Shown here: in pieces, positions 34,527 to 46,186 of the stretch
Numbering within the stretch: position 1 is the first letter of the stretch
How the letters are laid out: each line of letters opens with the position of its first letter
Assembly (NCBI GenBank): GCA_033002965.1
Contig: JAURVB010014647.1
Span: forward strand, 154,437 to 218,436
Origin: Piper betle
Lineage: Eukaryota > Streptophyta > Magnoliopsida > Piperales > Piperaceae
Length of the DNA: 64,000 nt
Direction of reading: 5' to 3'
Notes under the pieces: generated by a model
The model's input: only the letters and a program-made list of their open reading frames with translations
Database searches by the model: none
Told to the model about the DNA's origin: nothing
Position numbers and translations under genes: made by a program

Positions 34527-35800
34527 AACTTGAGAATTTAGGAACCCAACTATAGTGCATTCGATAGGAATTAATGGTGATGATTTCCAAAGCAAGAGTA
34601 CAATCATCTTTAATTTATATCCAGTGGTGTGTGTGCATATATATATATATATATATATCAAGTTAAGTTATATCAATGGTGTAACTAATTTTTATATTTG
34701 AGAAACTATAATAAAAGTATATTTTTTATTGATGACAAGTCCAGTTTTGTCATGTCGTCAAGTTATTTTTGCCAAACTATCAATATTTAAATACTTACTA
34801 GCATTAATGTTGGAGTTTATATATTTATATTTAATTAATAAAATAATAAGATAAAAAAATAATTTTAAAATATTTTTTATCTTGATGATATATTCGATTT
34901 TATTAAATTACCAAATTAAAATATGGCCTAATTTTGATCACGTCATTAATATTTAACCACTTATTAATAATATTAAAATTATAAATAAATGTAAATGATT
35001 ATTTTAAAAAATACGAGGTATAAGTGACCATGATACTTTAACGGGATAGAGTGCAAGTTTCTTTTACTCTTTTAAATATGTTCATAAATGATTAAAGTCA
35101 GTTTTTTAAGGCAGAATTAGTGCAACAGCAAGAGTGCTCTAATCTATGCTAACTTATACCCTTTTGTTGTTGTTGTTTACGACCCAACAACTCAATTAAG
35201 TAAACTACGTAATTTTCCTTGCATCTCCTCACAGGGCATCTCACCTTTATCACCATTATTGAGCTTAACAGAAGTGGTTACCATTGACGAGCTTGTCGGC
35301 GGTAGCAGCCAGCAGGAACAGAACAACCTGTTTAGTGTTTTGCGGTTTCCCTTAGTTGCTTGTTGGCTAACGTGGCAGCTGCAGGCTGCTTCTGCCCCAA
35401 CGCCGGCGGCACAAGCTTTCTTGGTGCCCCTACCCCTTAGTCAGTCATTAGTCCTTAGGCGACGGATGGCAAGGGTAGGGTTAAAAGCTTACAGCGATGG
35501 CGGCTGGTGTGAAGTTGATTGGGGTGACAAATATTTGTGAGGGTTTGACCGCTGGATCGCTAGCCAACGGATAGACTAAAAGATTTAAAAAAATTAAGCA
35601 AGATAAACTTTAATTTTATGGATAAAATTTTTTAAATAATAAAATATACGATAATAATTAATCTAATATATTAAATATATATTATGATTAACCATAACCG
35701 ATAAAACCCAGTTAGTAGAAGATATATTATAATAATCTAATTTATGATTTTTTTTATTCTTGTTGTATTTTGATTGATCAAGCATCTTACTTTTAATCAC
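34522..35800. other. AT-rich gene-free stretch
   Basis: Contains a TA run at 34640-34658 and partial copies of the AT-rich family near 35600-35770. A 93-residue frame at 35259-35540 is not recognised and lacks coding-like support. Confidence 0.4.
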
Positions 35801-35807
35801 TTGGTAG

Positions 35808-37234
35808 TGTTACGGATTTATTATAATGACAAGTATATTAGCTGTAATCAAGTAATAAAGTGATAAATAAAGTATCGATCTTATAAAGAATAGTTATTTA
35901 CTCAATTAAAATTATTAAACTAAATTATATAAAGAGATAATGAATTTTTTATATTTTTATTTATCTTAATTCTAAATAAACTTATAATCTAAATTAATTC
36001 TTAAATTAAAACAATATAGAGCCTAATCTAAAGTTTAGATAATAAAAGCTATGTTAGAGAATAAAATTCCCTTAAACTAATTAATTGATAAAATAATTAT
36101 AATTGTATAATTAATTATTACACTTAATGAGACATATAATTCCTGATATATGATTACATCTTTCGGTACTACCCTTCATCAACTTAATTTAATATGCATT
36201 AAAGTTTACAAATTTCTTACTATTTAACCTCACATTTAGTACACAATTTAAATAGACCACATAAACGTCTTAAACTCCAAGTAGAACACTTTATTTAATT
36301 TATAAATGTATCTTGTACATTCATAAATGGTATTCTTTCCGAGACCTTCACTATGTTTCAACAATGAACCAAACAAATAAAAACGTCAAATATAACAAAA
36401 TACAATTCTCATGAAGAAAATAATAATTGAATTTCAATTTAAATAACCATTAAGTCATTGGTCTAAGGTTTATCTCTTATCTAGCAAAATAAAATTTAGT
36501 CCATTAAATAAGAAAAGAAAATCATAAAGCAAGGAATACTTTAAAGATTTATAACACTAGTTCAATAACCCATAATGAAAGATAAAAAGAAAATTTCTTA
36601 TGATTTGGTCTTTAGAAAGCAATAAGCTTCTCTTTTTTATAAATTTTCAATCTCTTCTTTAAGAATTTGCTTTGATAAAATCAAAACCCTTGAGAAGAGC
36701 CACCAAAAGTATGATCATTATTTGTGAAAAACACTGTCTATTTTGTACATAAATAATCCTTTTATACTTGAAAGTGGTAGAATTCTTCTTTTGGAAGTTA
36801 GTTAATTTAATTTTTGATTATCCAAACTTTATTGCACCAATGCTTTTAAAGCCGTGAGTTTCAAGGCTGCACTGCTTTGCCAATTTTATTTTATTCTTCT
36901 TCTTCTCGGCACCGCAGTTTTCAAAGGAGGAAGTTTGACAGCAGCGTCCTTGATTAAATTCAGCCTTTTCTTCGTTAATTTTTTCATTTCCTCGTTTGAT
37001 TCGCTTGTGGTCTTCTAAATAGACTCGTATATGACCATTTAACCTTTAAGACGAATAAAACCTAATAAAAAATCTAATATTATAGTAAAATTATTTAACT
37101 CTAAATAAAAATAAAATATCATCTAATCTAATAAAACAAACAAAATACCCTAATATAAACCCACAAAAACCTTCACTCTAAACACAATTAACCACAAAAT
37201 CTAGGAAAAATACAATTATATACAACACTTATCA
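35808..37234 (-). mobile_element. Possible solo LTR (1427 bp)
   Basis: Read on the minus strand, it starts TGATAAGTGTTGTATA and ends ATCCGTAACA, giving TG...CA ends. The interior is uniformly AT-rich and free of genes. AT-rich family fragments flank both sides (35600-35770 and 37240-37400), suggesting insertion into an older repeat. I cannot find a matching 5-bp target duplication (GGTAG against GCATT), so this is a weak call. Confidence 0.35.
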
Positions 37235-37399
37235 GCATTGAATTGTCATGCCATGCGCAACCTATAACCCGACATATTTTAATTTTATACATAAATTTTT
37301 GTTGAATAATAAGATAAATTATAATAATTTAATATCTTAAATATAAATTATAATTGACTTTAAAAATATATCCTATTTAGATAAAAAATAAATTATAAT

Positions 37400-38091
37400 T
37401 ATTATTATTTTTATTTTATTTTTTTCATGATAATTATCTCAGGTAACCTGCTAATGCCAAATTGTATTTAGCATTCAATTAACATATGACAATTTTCAAG
37501 CCATTGGGAGAAAAAATTTTATTGCACAACTCAGAGGTAAATCGTGATCAAACTGATTCATTCAATAACCAAAAAAATCCAAATGTAAATTGAACCGCAA
37601 AGATATTAACTGAATGAAATGTTAGCCCTTGGGAAGTTGATCACAATAGAGAAAACCGAGTACACATTAACTGCAGAAAGTGAACTTACCAGACATGGAA
37701 CCTTGAATTCAATCAAAGCACCATCCACAATAAGTGTGAGAAGTTAAAGAGCTGTTTCATAATACAAACAGCTCCATTTCCGCGTAAAAAAGTACCATTT
37801 GCTGATACCAGGTGGAGTTTCACCATGTCCATCACAAGTAAAAATCAATGTTGTCATCTGAATTGCTAACAGTTTATTCGTGTGGCTGAGAATAAGCTAA
37901 ATAGATAATCCACCTAGCCAGGCACAAATCAATATCCATGTCCGACATGTATACAACATTACAATGCCAAGGTCACATGAACTCAAAAGAACTTGATGAC
38001 TTTTTCGGTTTACCAACATGCCTCACGGCATCAGCAACATCATCAACAAAGTCGAATTGACATTTCCAAACACCGCTCACAGCTTAAGTTC
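37400..38091. other. Downstream region of the SSB gene
   Basis: Gene-free DNA that probably includes the 3' UTR of the minus-strand SSB gene. I saw no coding region. Confidence 0.45.
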
Positions 38092-40039
38092 TCAGTAATA
38101 GCCAACATTTCTTAGCTCTTGTTGACCTGGTAACTCATCATCACCTTCTTTTCCAAGAAATACAATACGACCTGTTTTTTATAAATCAGAAGCTGTTTAC
38201 TTGCACGCCCAATAAGTTATAATACATTGCATGAATTAAGAAGAAGGTATATACCATCGCGACGAATAGCAACCTCCCTTACACGCCTAACCAGACCGGT
38301 AACTGGATCACTAAAAACTTTGGTTTCCAAGTTCCCTTCCAAATAAATAACAGATCTATACAATGACAAAAAACTACAGCACTTAATCATTGATATGTAA
38401 ATTACGGTCAGAACAAACAGTAATAGACTGTAAACAGACGGGAAATTTACGTAATTTTTGTTGCAATTGGTGACATTCATGATAAGGCCTAATGATATTT
38501 TCTAGGGGTGAAATTGATAATGCCAAGAGATTTAGAGGTAGTTGTGGAAGTTACACCAGATTTTAGTGTCTTTTATAGAAAACAACTACATCAAATCTCT
38601 AAGTTCAATCAATAACATCCCTAAGAAACATCATTTAACATCATTAGCCTTATGATAGAGCTAAAGCATTGCAGGGAAAAAACATTAAATTAACAACGAA
38701 TTAACATTCAGTGGTCATTCTTTACATAACATACAACCAAGAATTAGGCAAAACAGAATACACACACTATAACAGCAAAGTTGAGAAAGCCAACATTGGA
38801 ATCTTAAAAATGTGCTTTGCTTTCTAGGAGACCACATGATGCAGGACAAGAATTAAAAAATTGTGTTTAGACATTTAGTACATCTCTCAAGTCTATAAAT
38901 TCTCTGTCCTAGACCTTGAGGACTTGGATAGTTGATGATATTGAATAAAAATTTAAACTTTGTGTTTAAGAATTGGTATCGGCAATCACTAGTGGGTGAA
39001 TCAGGTCATGACCAGGGATGATTATAACGAGCATGTCTTTGACTTCAGTTGTTTTCCATGACCAAATAAATGCTAATCAAGTGCTAGTAGAAGCAAAGTC
39101 ATTTGATAGTTCTAAAGCTGTGACCAAATTCTTCGCATCCATATCTTTTCCACTAACCTAACAGACTTATATAGGTACAAGTACAACTAACAAATACTCA
39201 TTATAGATTACCACAGACCCATTTTACACCATGGAGCCTTGACCTTCATCTATAATGAAGAGATCCAACCAGACATACAATGCTGGCTTAGCACAGGCCT
39301 CTAGAAGGTTTTATGTTCAGTAATGGAGCACTAAAGAAAATAGAGAACAAATACCATATCAAAGAAGCATGGAAAAAAAAAAGTGTGAACTAATCACCCT
39401 GTATAGCTACAATACGTAAAGATCATAATAGTGAAGCATAAATAATGAATATTCGTTACAAGCTTGGAATCACTTACCCAGGTTTCACATTCTTTTCTGC
39501 AAGCTTTCCTAACCTCTCTCCGTATACAGAAACTCGATGCCACTGAATGTTGCAGCGGTTGGCGTACTCTTTTGGGTCTTCATCATCAAGTGGTCTTCGA
39601 TTATTCCGAATACCCCCTGTCCCTAATGAAAACAAAGTAACAATTCTTCCACTTTTCAAACGCTTAAGCACAGGGACCTGACCTGCTCGACCAATTAGAA
39701 TTGCCTGCCACATTATAAGAAAACTTGTGTCAAAGAAACAAAAAACTATATATCTTAAAACATATAGAACACTCAATCAATAAATTGCATATGAAGGTAC
39801 AGTACCTTGTAAACCCCTTGATCCAGGCCATTTTCAAGGGGTCTCTCAAAATTGAGTGGTCGGACATTTGGTTCTGAATTTGACTCAGTTTCAGATTTAT
39901 GTGCATCATCATCAAATTCACTATGAGTCTGTTCATGGTTTAGTGTGCCATTGGTGGAAGAACGATGAGAAACAAGAGATCTTGCATAAGGACAGACACA
40001 TCGGGAAAGTCGTCTTGTCAAAGAGGCTAATGCCGCCAT
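38092..40039 (-). CDS. Organellar single-stranded DNA-binding protein (OB fold)
   Basis: Coats single-stranded DNA during mitochondrial (possibly plastid) replication and repair. Exons on the minus strand: 39806-40039, 39478-39704, 38255-38355, 38092-38171; phases join to 213 residues. Residues 1-30 (MAALASLTRRLSRCVCPYAR...) look like a mitochondrial presequence. An acidic linker follows, then an OB fold: GRAGQVPVLKRLKSGRIVTL, the SLGTGGIRNNRRPLDDEDP loop, QWHRVSVY, and YLEGNLETKVFSD. The end is NVGYY. I recall Arabidopsis At3g18580, rather than canonical mtSSB At4g11060, as the closest match because of the GIRNNRRPL insert. An upstream in-frame ATG at 40051 would add four residues. A leader exon may lie near 40825-41025. 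Confidence 0.92.
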
Positions 40040-40799
40040 GTTGATAGGCAAATAGAGCTCAGGAATTCCTCACGTCAAACCTAAAAGAAATCAGAAAAAG
40101 GCTTATAGGACGTAAAATGTCAGCACTTGTGCACAGGCAATATCATATTCCCAACAAAACAATTTAAAATAATCTTTGCAGCAGCTAACTCCACATTATA
40201 AACCAGAAAAATGCCTACGGATCAATTGCTAATAATTATAGAAGAAAAATACAATGAAGATTTAAATGAAATGAAAAAAGGAAAAAAGAAACTGAATTAA
40301 CCATTACATCATTTTTCTCTCAGGATTCAAAAAGAGTCTCAAAGACAAATCCACATTCAATCCAGGTAAAATTTTACCGCGACCATTCAAATTATTCAAC
40401 AAGATAAAATTATCATCAAGGATGGAAGCGACAATAAACCAAAATGGAGCAAGGTTCAATCAGCACTAGCTTAATCCCACTCAGGAGTGAGCTTAGGAAA
40501 CATGCTCCCATTAAAAAATATCCTAGCTAGGTATAAACATACTAAACATCTCAAAACCTACTAACACAAACAAGTTCAGATGAATTTAATTCCAGTACCT
40601 ATCTGCAAACCACGCAAGAAGTAAAACTACAAAATGTCCAACTTTAGAAACAGAGACAAATGCGATCATCATAAGGCAAAAAAAATATCATGATTTTTAT
40701 CTAAACATTCAAAAAAAATAGCATTTCCACCGAACCACAGGATTTTTTTAAAAAATGCATCAATCAGAACAGCGCGAAAAGAAAAACCGCCCTGTTACA

Positions 40800-41030
40800 A
40801 AATTTCATCCGTTCAACAGCCAACATGTTGAAATACAGTGTCATAGCTTTCCCAGCTGAAGAAAGTACCACAAGTGTCATCGAGAAAGCAGGAGTGGTTG
40901 GAGTGGGATGTGATCGAGAAGCGGACTCCGAGAGAGGTAGGGAGGATGGCGTCGAAGAGCGGCCGGAGAGAGGGGAGGTGAGAGCGGCCGCGAAGGGAGA
41001 CCCGGGTCGGGTGAGATGTTAGGGTTTTTG
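40800..41030 (-). promoter_or_regulatory. Probable first non-coding exon and promoter edge of the SSB gene
   Basis: A GC-rich island in otherwise AT-rich DNA. On the minus strand it begins AACCCTAACATCTCACC, a telo-box-like start common in plant housekeeping leaders, and continues with pyrimidine-rich text. It lies about 800 bases upstream of the SSB ATG, so a 5'-UTR intron is likely. This is inference from composition only. Confidence 0.35.
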
Positions 41031-41099
41031 GAAATTATCTTGTCTCGGTCCGCCGGTTTGGTTCGTTTCCGAATTAACTCGTTTTTTTTTTTTGGCAAA

Positions 41100-43930
41100 G
41101 CATAGAAATTTTCTTTTTCTTAAATGCAAAGCAGGGAAAAATTAAATTTGAGGGGAAAAAAGTAGATGTATAAAAAAATCAAATCATAAGAAGCCTTTCT
41201 CGTGGATGAAGTAAAAGAATTTCATACTTATTTAATATTTTTCAAAAAGTAAAAATAAAAAAAGGAACACATGAGCCACGATGAAAATAAAATCCATAAC
41301 ATTTTATGCGCGAATATATTAAGTTTAGATAATTTCTAATATATGTGCCTTTTTTTAGGGACGACCAATTAAATTTTTAGATGTATATTTATTTTATGCC
41401 AATTTATAAAGAGAATCTTACTAATGGCTACACCTCATATACCTTATATCACTTACGCATTTAATTTGAATCATTTTTAGTTGGTCTCATAAAATAAGAT
41501 TTATATAAGTAAGAAATTGTATAAGTAGCAGGGTGATAAAATTTCATCATTTTTCCCCCATCAACATGCCTTATAGCTTTTGTAAAAATTTACTAGTTAA
41601 TAGATGTTCTTAAATGAATTTTAATACAATTATTGATAATTATGATGAAATGGTAAGAATTATTAGATTGAATTAAAATTTTATAAATGCTCTTATTATT
41701 TATTTTTATATTTATTTATGTAGATTTTGAATTGTGAAACCCACTAAATTGCTCTAAATAAAAGGAATGACTTATATAAGTTATATGAACTATAATTCAT
41801 ATATATATATATATATATAGTAAGGCTCATTTTAAAAATAGAAACCATAATTCCTCTTTTATAATATGCCAGCGCAGCCGATGAGGCTTGCACACAGTTG
41901 TGGTTGCCTGTCTTTTTGTTTTTAGAAGAAAAAGTAGCTAATTTGGTTTTTTATTTTTAAAAATACTTCGGGCCTAATATCTAAGCCAAATGAAGAGTTA
42001 CTTAACACATTGAATAAGAAAAATCATCATTGAATTGTGATTAGAATATAAACCACGAATGGATTGTGACTAAGGATATCAATCCACCATTGAACTCTTT
42101 TTTGTGGCAAGAATAGCATCAACAAAGGCTCTTGCTCTATGAACTAGAACTAAAATAAAAATGTTGGTCAAAGGAAGAGAGTACGGTTTAGATGACATTA
42201 TTACAAGGAACATATGATTATAAGAAGTTTAATTTTTGGAGAGAAACATTGTGATATTATGGCGTCTCAACAATTTGTTAGCAATGCATCTCACCAATAT
42301 TTGAACATAAAATAGTAAGTGATTGTTTGTCACCCAATATATTACTATTATGATAAAAATTTCCCTCAATTTTGAAAGCTACAAAATTTGTTATAAAATA
42401 AGGTTTTTTTACACCGAAAAATTTTGCAGTTTCATGCCCTCCTCTTTTTTATTTTTTTCTTGTTATAAGATTAACTTTTTATTTAATTACTTAAGTATTC
42501 TTTCTTACTTCTTGTTGCGGATGTTGCCATTAATTGACATGTGGAGGCTATCAAAAGCTAATGGCAGTACCGCATGTTACTTCTGTTTTAACACAAAAAC
42601 GCATATAAATAAATGGTTGAGCGATTAATAATCGATGTAGTTATTTGTGTTAGGGGTGATCCCGAAATCACTATCATTTGATAGTCTTCCTTGATATTAT
42701 TATTGAGCCCCAAAAATTTAAATATTCTCGTTAGCCTAGTATATAACAAATACCTTATATGAATCAATAGTGAAATAAACCCGATAATTAGTGTATATAA
42801 AAATAATACGGCAGCTTCCATTTTAACAACCAAAGTCCTCAAACACGACATGTAAGAGGGCAATTCTGCTGTTGACAGCACATTCTCCTTTAACTGAATC
42901 CGCCCCGGAATCTACACTGCTCTATAAGCAGATAAATCATTGGCTGACCTGCCTCTGAAAAGCCACGGTTGCAAACACCTACAATACCTCACCTGTCAAC
43001 AACAAAATTTGCGCTCATTAAAAAGTTATAAAGACTAGTCAGCACAAAATCAAACAAGTGAATGAAACCACAGGTACCAAATCAAGATTGATGTCTTCAC
43101 TATTAAAAATAAGGAAGTAAAAAATCAGTACCAAAATTCCCAAATCATTTCCATGCCCATGGACGATGAGTAGAAGGAAGTCCTCACAGCTTAAAAATTT
43201 ATGTTTTTAGAAAAAATATCTGGAAGCCCACGTCGTCACTTATAGTCATGCACCATGCTCTGGAATTTCTCAGAAGAACAAGTCTCATCCAGTGAGAAAA
43301 TTTTAAAAGTATTCACAGATTAAAAGAATTAACAAGAGATGAAACCAAATAGAAGAGTTTTGGGAGAAATAAGCAAGGAATGATATCAATATTTTTTCCC
43401 CGCGCAAGGATATCAATATATTTGCTTTAAAAGATGTGCTTGATACAAATTCTTTCTAAGAGAAAAATAAAAGTAAAAAGAAAATTCACCACATGCCGGT
43501 TAGAAATGCTTAATGTCTACATGTCAAACCATTGGTTATTTAAAAGATGTCTAATATCCGATAAACAGGCATTTACCAACTCTCTAATGCAGTAGGCTGC
43601 TACGAGTCTCACAAAAAAAAAAACCTTATCCTTGCAATCTTTTGAGATCACTTCGATTCTAGAATTGAAGGAAGTCATAATTCTTTTAGAAGTCCAGGAG
43701 ATGATCACTTTCTGGGTTGTATTGGAATCAATAGAAAGACTTTAGACAAACTAAAAGGCCGTTTAGGCATATGAAGACAAGCTGCCAATCATTAACAATC
43801 CACAACTGAGTACGAGATATGATAAATTCTGACTGAAACAGAGCAGATAGGATTTTCATGCTTATTTGCAAAACAAAAGCCCTCTTCGGTTCAACTTCAC
43901 AGATGAGTGATTAAATATTAACCTCAATCT
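41100..43930. other. Gene-free AT-rich stretch
   Basis: A TA run at 41800-41818 and scattered short ORFs (42323-42628 plus, 42588-42881 minus, 43517-43708 minus) without recognisable products. I see no gene. Confidence 0.4.
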
Positions 43931-43944
43931 GTAAGAAATGAAAC

Positions 43945-44405
43945 GTACATGAGATGTACGGAACACGGTCCTGTGGTAGCAGCAACTTTCTGAGCTCGTT
44001 GAGCTTCACATCTGTATAAACCCTTCAAGCTTTTCTTTGCTGTGCGAGCTTCTCTTCTTTCCTCTTTCACAGCAGCCTAAAGTAATAACAGTTGGGATCA
44101 GTATCTTATGGAAGCCCTTGCGCAAAAGAAACAGACAAGATCTATATTGGCATAACAACTTTCCTTTGTTTATGGAAATTATAGAGCAGTTACTATTGGA
44201 CTACCTTCCTTTCTTTCTTCTCCTACTTTGTATAGGCACTGCATGGCTTCTTTCTCAGCTGCTCCGCTCCAGATTTCACATTTCTTTCTACTTTCACCAA
44301 AGCAGTTCTCCTGCTATGAGGCAAAAACTGAACTGGAAGTTTTCTCTTCCATGAAGTGAAATCACACTATTTCCACCAGTGGGGATGTCAGCTATGCCTT
44401 GACTG
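43945..44405 (-). pseudogene. LTV1-like ribosome-biogenesis protein, C-terminal relic
   Basis: LTV1 helps mature and export 40S subunits. On the minus strand the block starting at 44076 reads AAVKEERREARTAKKS, then KGLYRCEAQRAQKVAAT and GPCSVHLM, the C-terminal signature I recall for plant LTV1. It is preceded, across a GT...AG intron, by KPCSAYTK*EKKERK, where a TAG replaces a Glu codon. Further upstream come LPVQFLPHSRRTALVK and, in a shifted frame, GGNSVISLHGRE. Normal LTV1 should stop after HLM; here the frame runs on. The nonsense codon and frameshift, and the lack of the N-terminal two thirds, mark a dead gene. Confidence 0.7.
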
Positions 44406-44764
44406 AATGATATTTATTGTTTTTGAGATTACAGTTCTCACCATCTGCTGGATAAGCTTTTTTGGTAATGTCATTTTTTTGGCGATATAAAATCTGTGCC
44501 ATCTACTCAGCCAAGTTTTGAATAGGGTGTTTAGTTTTTGAGGATATTGAAATGGTATCTTCATCTCATTTTTCCTTCTATTATTGCCTTGTCATGGCAT
44601 CTAACAGTCCATATATGGCATTTTGTTTTCACTTGAGTATCATGACATTAGTTTGTAACATTCGATTGGTGTTATCAAGTTCAAGCCATACAGTCCAGCT
44701 GAGGTGGATAAGGTGTGTACAATGGTGGCGCTGATTTTCTTTTATTCAATTTTGTGTTTCGCAG

Positions 44765-45045
44765 GTATGGCAATGCAAATGTGTGGAAATATTCACAGAT
44801 CTTTTTCACTATTTTCCTTTGAATCCTCTGGTACTAGCTTCATTAAAAGTTGTGGTGGTTTTTTTATGGAAGTTTCAGACTCTGGTATGATTATTTTGGC
44901 GCCATACTCTTGTTGCGGGTGGAATCCGAAATCTTCTGTCTTCACGGCGGTTTGTCCCCGTCCATTGAAACACCGGATAATATCAGAAATTTTGATCGTG
45001 TTCAAGAGGTTTCCACATGAAGGACCTATGCGTGATGTTGGAACT
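44765..45045 (+). pseudogene. PP2A catalytic-subunit relic (two exon fragments)
   Basis: After an acceptor-like TTTCGCAG the DNA reads YGNANVWK. One base is missing near 44790; in the shifted frame FTDLFHYFPL follows. An intron-like gap ends at TGTTGCGG (44911-44918), where the expected AG is GG. Then come [17 protein letters not shown] and [10 protein letters not shown], an extra base near 45011, and PHEGPM. These are diagnostic of the protein phosphatase 2A catalytic subunit, plant subfamily II. Earlier and later exons are missing. With two frame breaks and a lost splice site it cannot work. Its position beside the sphingolipid phosphatase matches PP2A-4 next to LCBPP1 in Arabidopsis, as I recall. 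Confidence 0.82.
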
Positions 45046-45059
45046 AGATTGAGGATAAC

Positions 45060-46186
45060 TATTGGAAAATTTTATAACGTAACATTTATGTCTGGAGCTG
45101 CTGTAATGCTTGTGTTGCTCCCTCCCAGGGATAAGAGGTTGTCAAATGTCACAGGGAAAAGGTGATCATTTATTTGTTTGTTAAGGAAATTTGAGGGAGG
45201 TGTAGGGCACTGATAAAGCGAAAGCAGCATTGTATTATTTTCCGAGAAACCTCTATGCTATTTTTCTCTGTTACTTTAACCATTTTTCTCTGCCATTTCA
45301 TTGTAATTTTGGGCAGTTTGTAGAAAGACCTGAAGGGACTAAAATTAATATTTAGTGGGCGCTTCAATAATTTCTGTGTGGATTTTGACACTTTGCAGTT
45401 TGGATGAAACTCCCCAAGTTTCTCTACAGATGACTACTTGCATATTTTTACTTGCGGCCAACTTTTCAGCTCTTGAGAACCATGCTAGTATTCGCTTGAT
45501 TGCCATATTTTCTGTACCAAAATCTAAGGCAATATAGAAGGTCAGTGCTTTAATTCTCCTGATTGGTTGTATTGTATGTTTTTTTTTTGGTACTTTGAAT
45601 CTCTTCTTCTTTTTTCTTTTTTAGGAGAAAACAGAATTTCCAGTCTTATGTCCATAGAAATCTGCCGAAATAGACTGCGAGGCTAGCTCCTTTTAACCTG
45701 GCTTCTGTTAGTTTTCACATATTGCATTTGTTTAAACTGGAAAAAATTTTAAATAAACGCCCATGCTTTGCATGTCTTATTAATTGTGAATGCAGCATGT
45801 GGATGAGACCATTCATTTGTTACCTCTTACGCTTGACAATGCATGCACTTTTAATTTTTCACATTCTTCCATGTTATTTTTTTCATAAGTTATATTGCAA
45901 CTACAATAAATGGACATCCACGAAAAACAGTGACTAATGTTTTATACGAAAAATAAAATTATATTAAAATAATATTATGCGATAGTTAAAGCGGGTTAAA
46001 AGAAGTTTAAAGACTTTACATGTTTAGTTTGGCTATGAAAATATGGATATTTTTACGAAATATCCAATAAGCATTTGCCAGATTTTTTCTGACCCGATTT
46101 ATGAAAATCAAAAAAAGAATCACGTTATCACGAAATCTTTGTCACGATAATATACACAACTCGAGCATAAGCCCATCCTGGCAAGG
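45060..46186. other. Gene-free spacer
   Basis: AT-rich DNA between the PP2A relic and the 3' end of the phosphatase gene. Open frames around 45355-45540 on both strands are not recognised. Confidence 0.4.

Noticed and set aside
35259..35540. 93-residue plus-strand ORF
   Set aside because: No motif, no splice partners, and flanked by repeat DNA on both sides.
44037..44354. 105-residue plus-strand ORF
   Set aside because: It is the antisense shadow of the LTV1-like relic.
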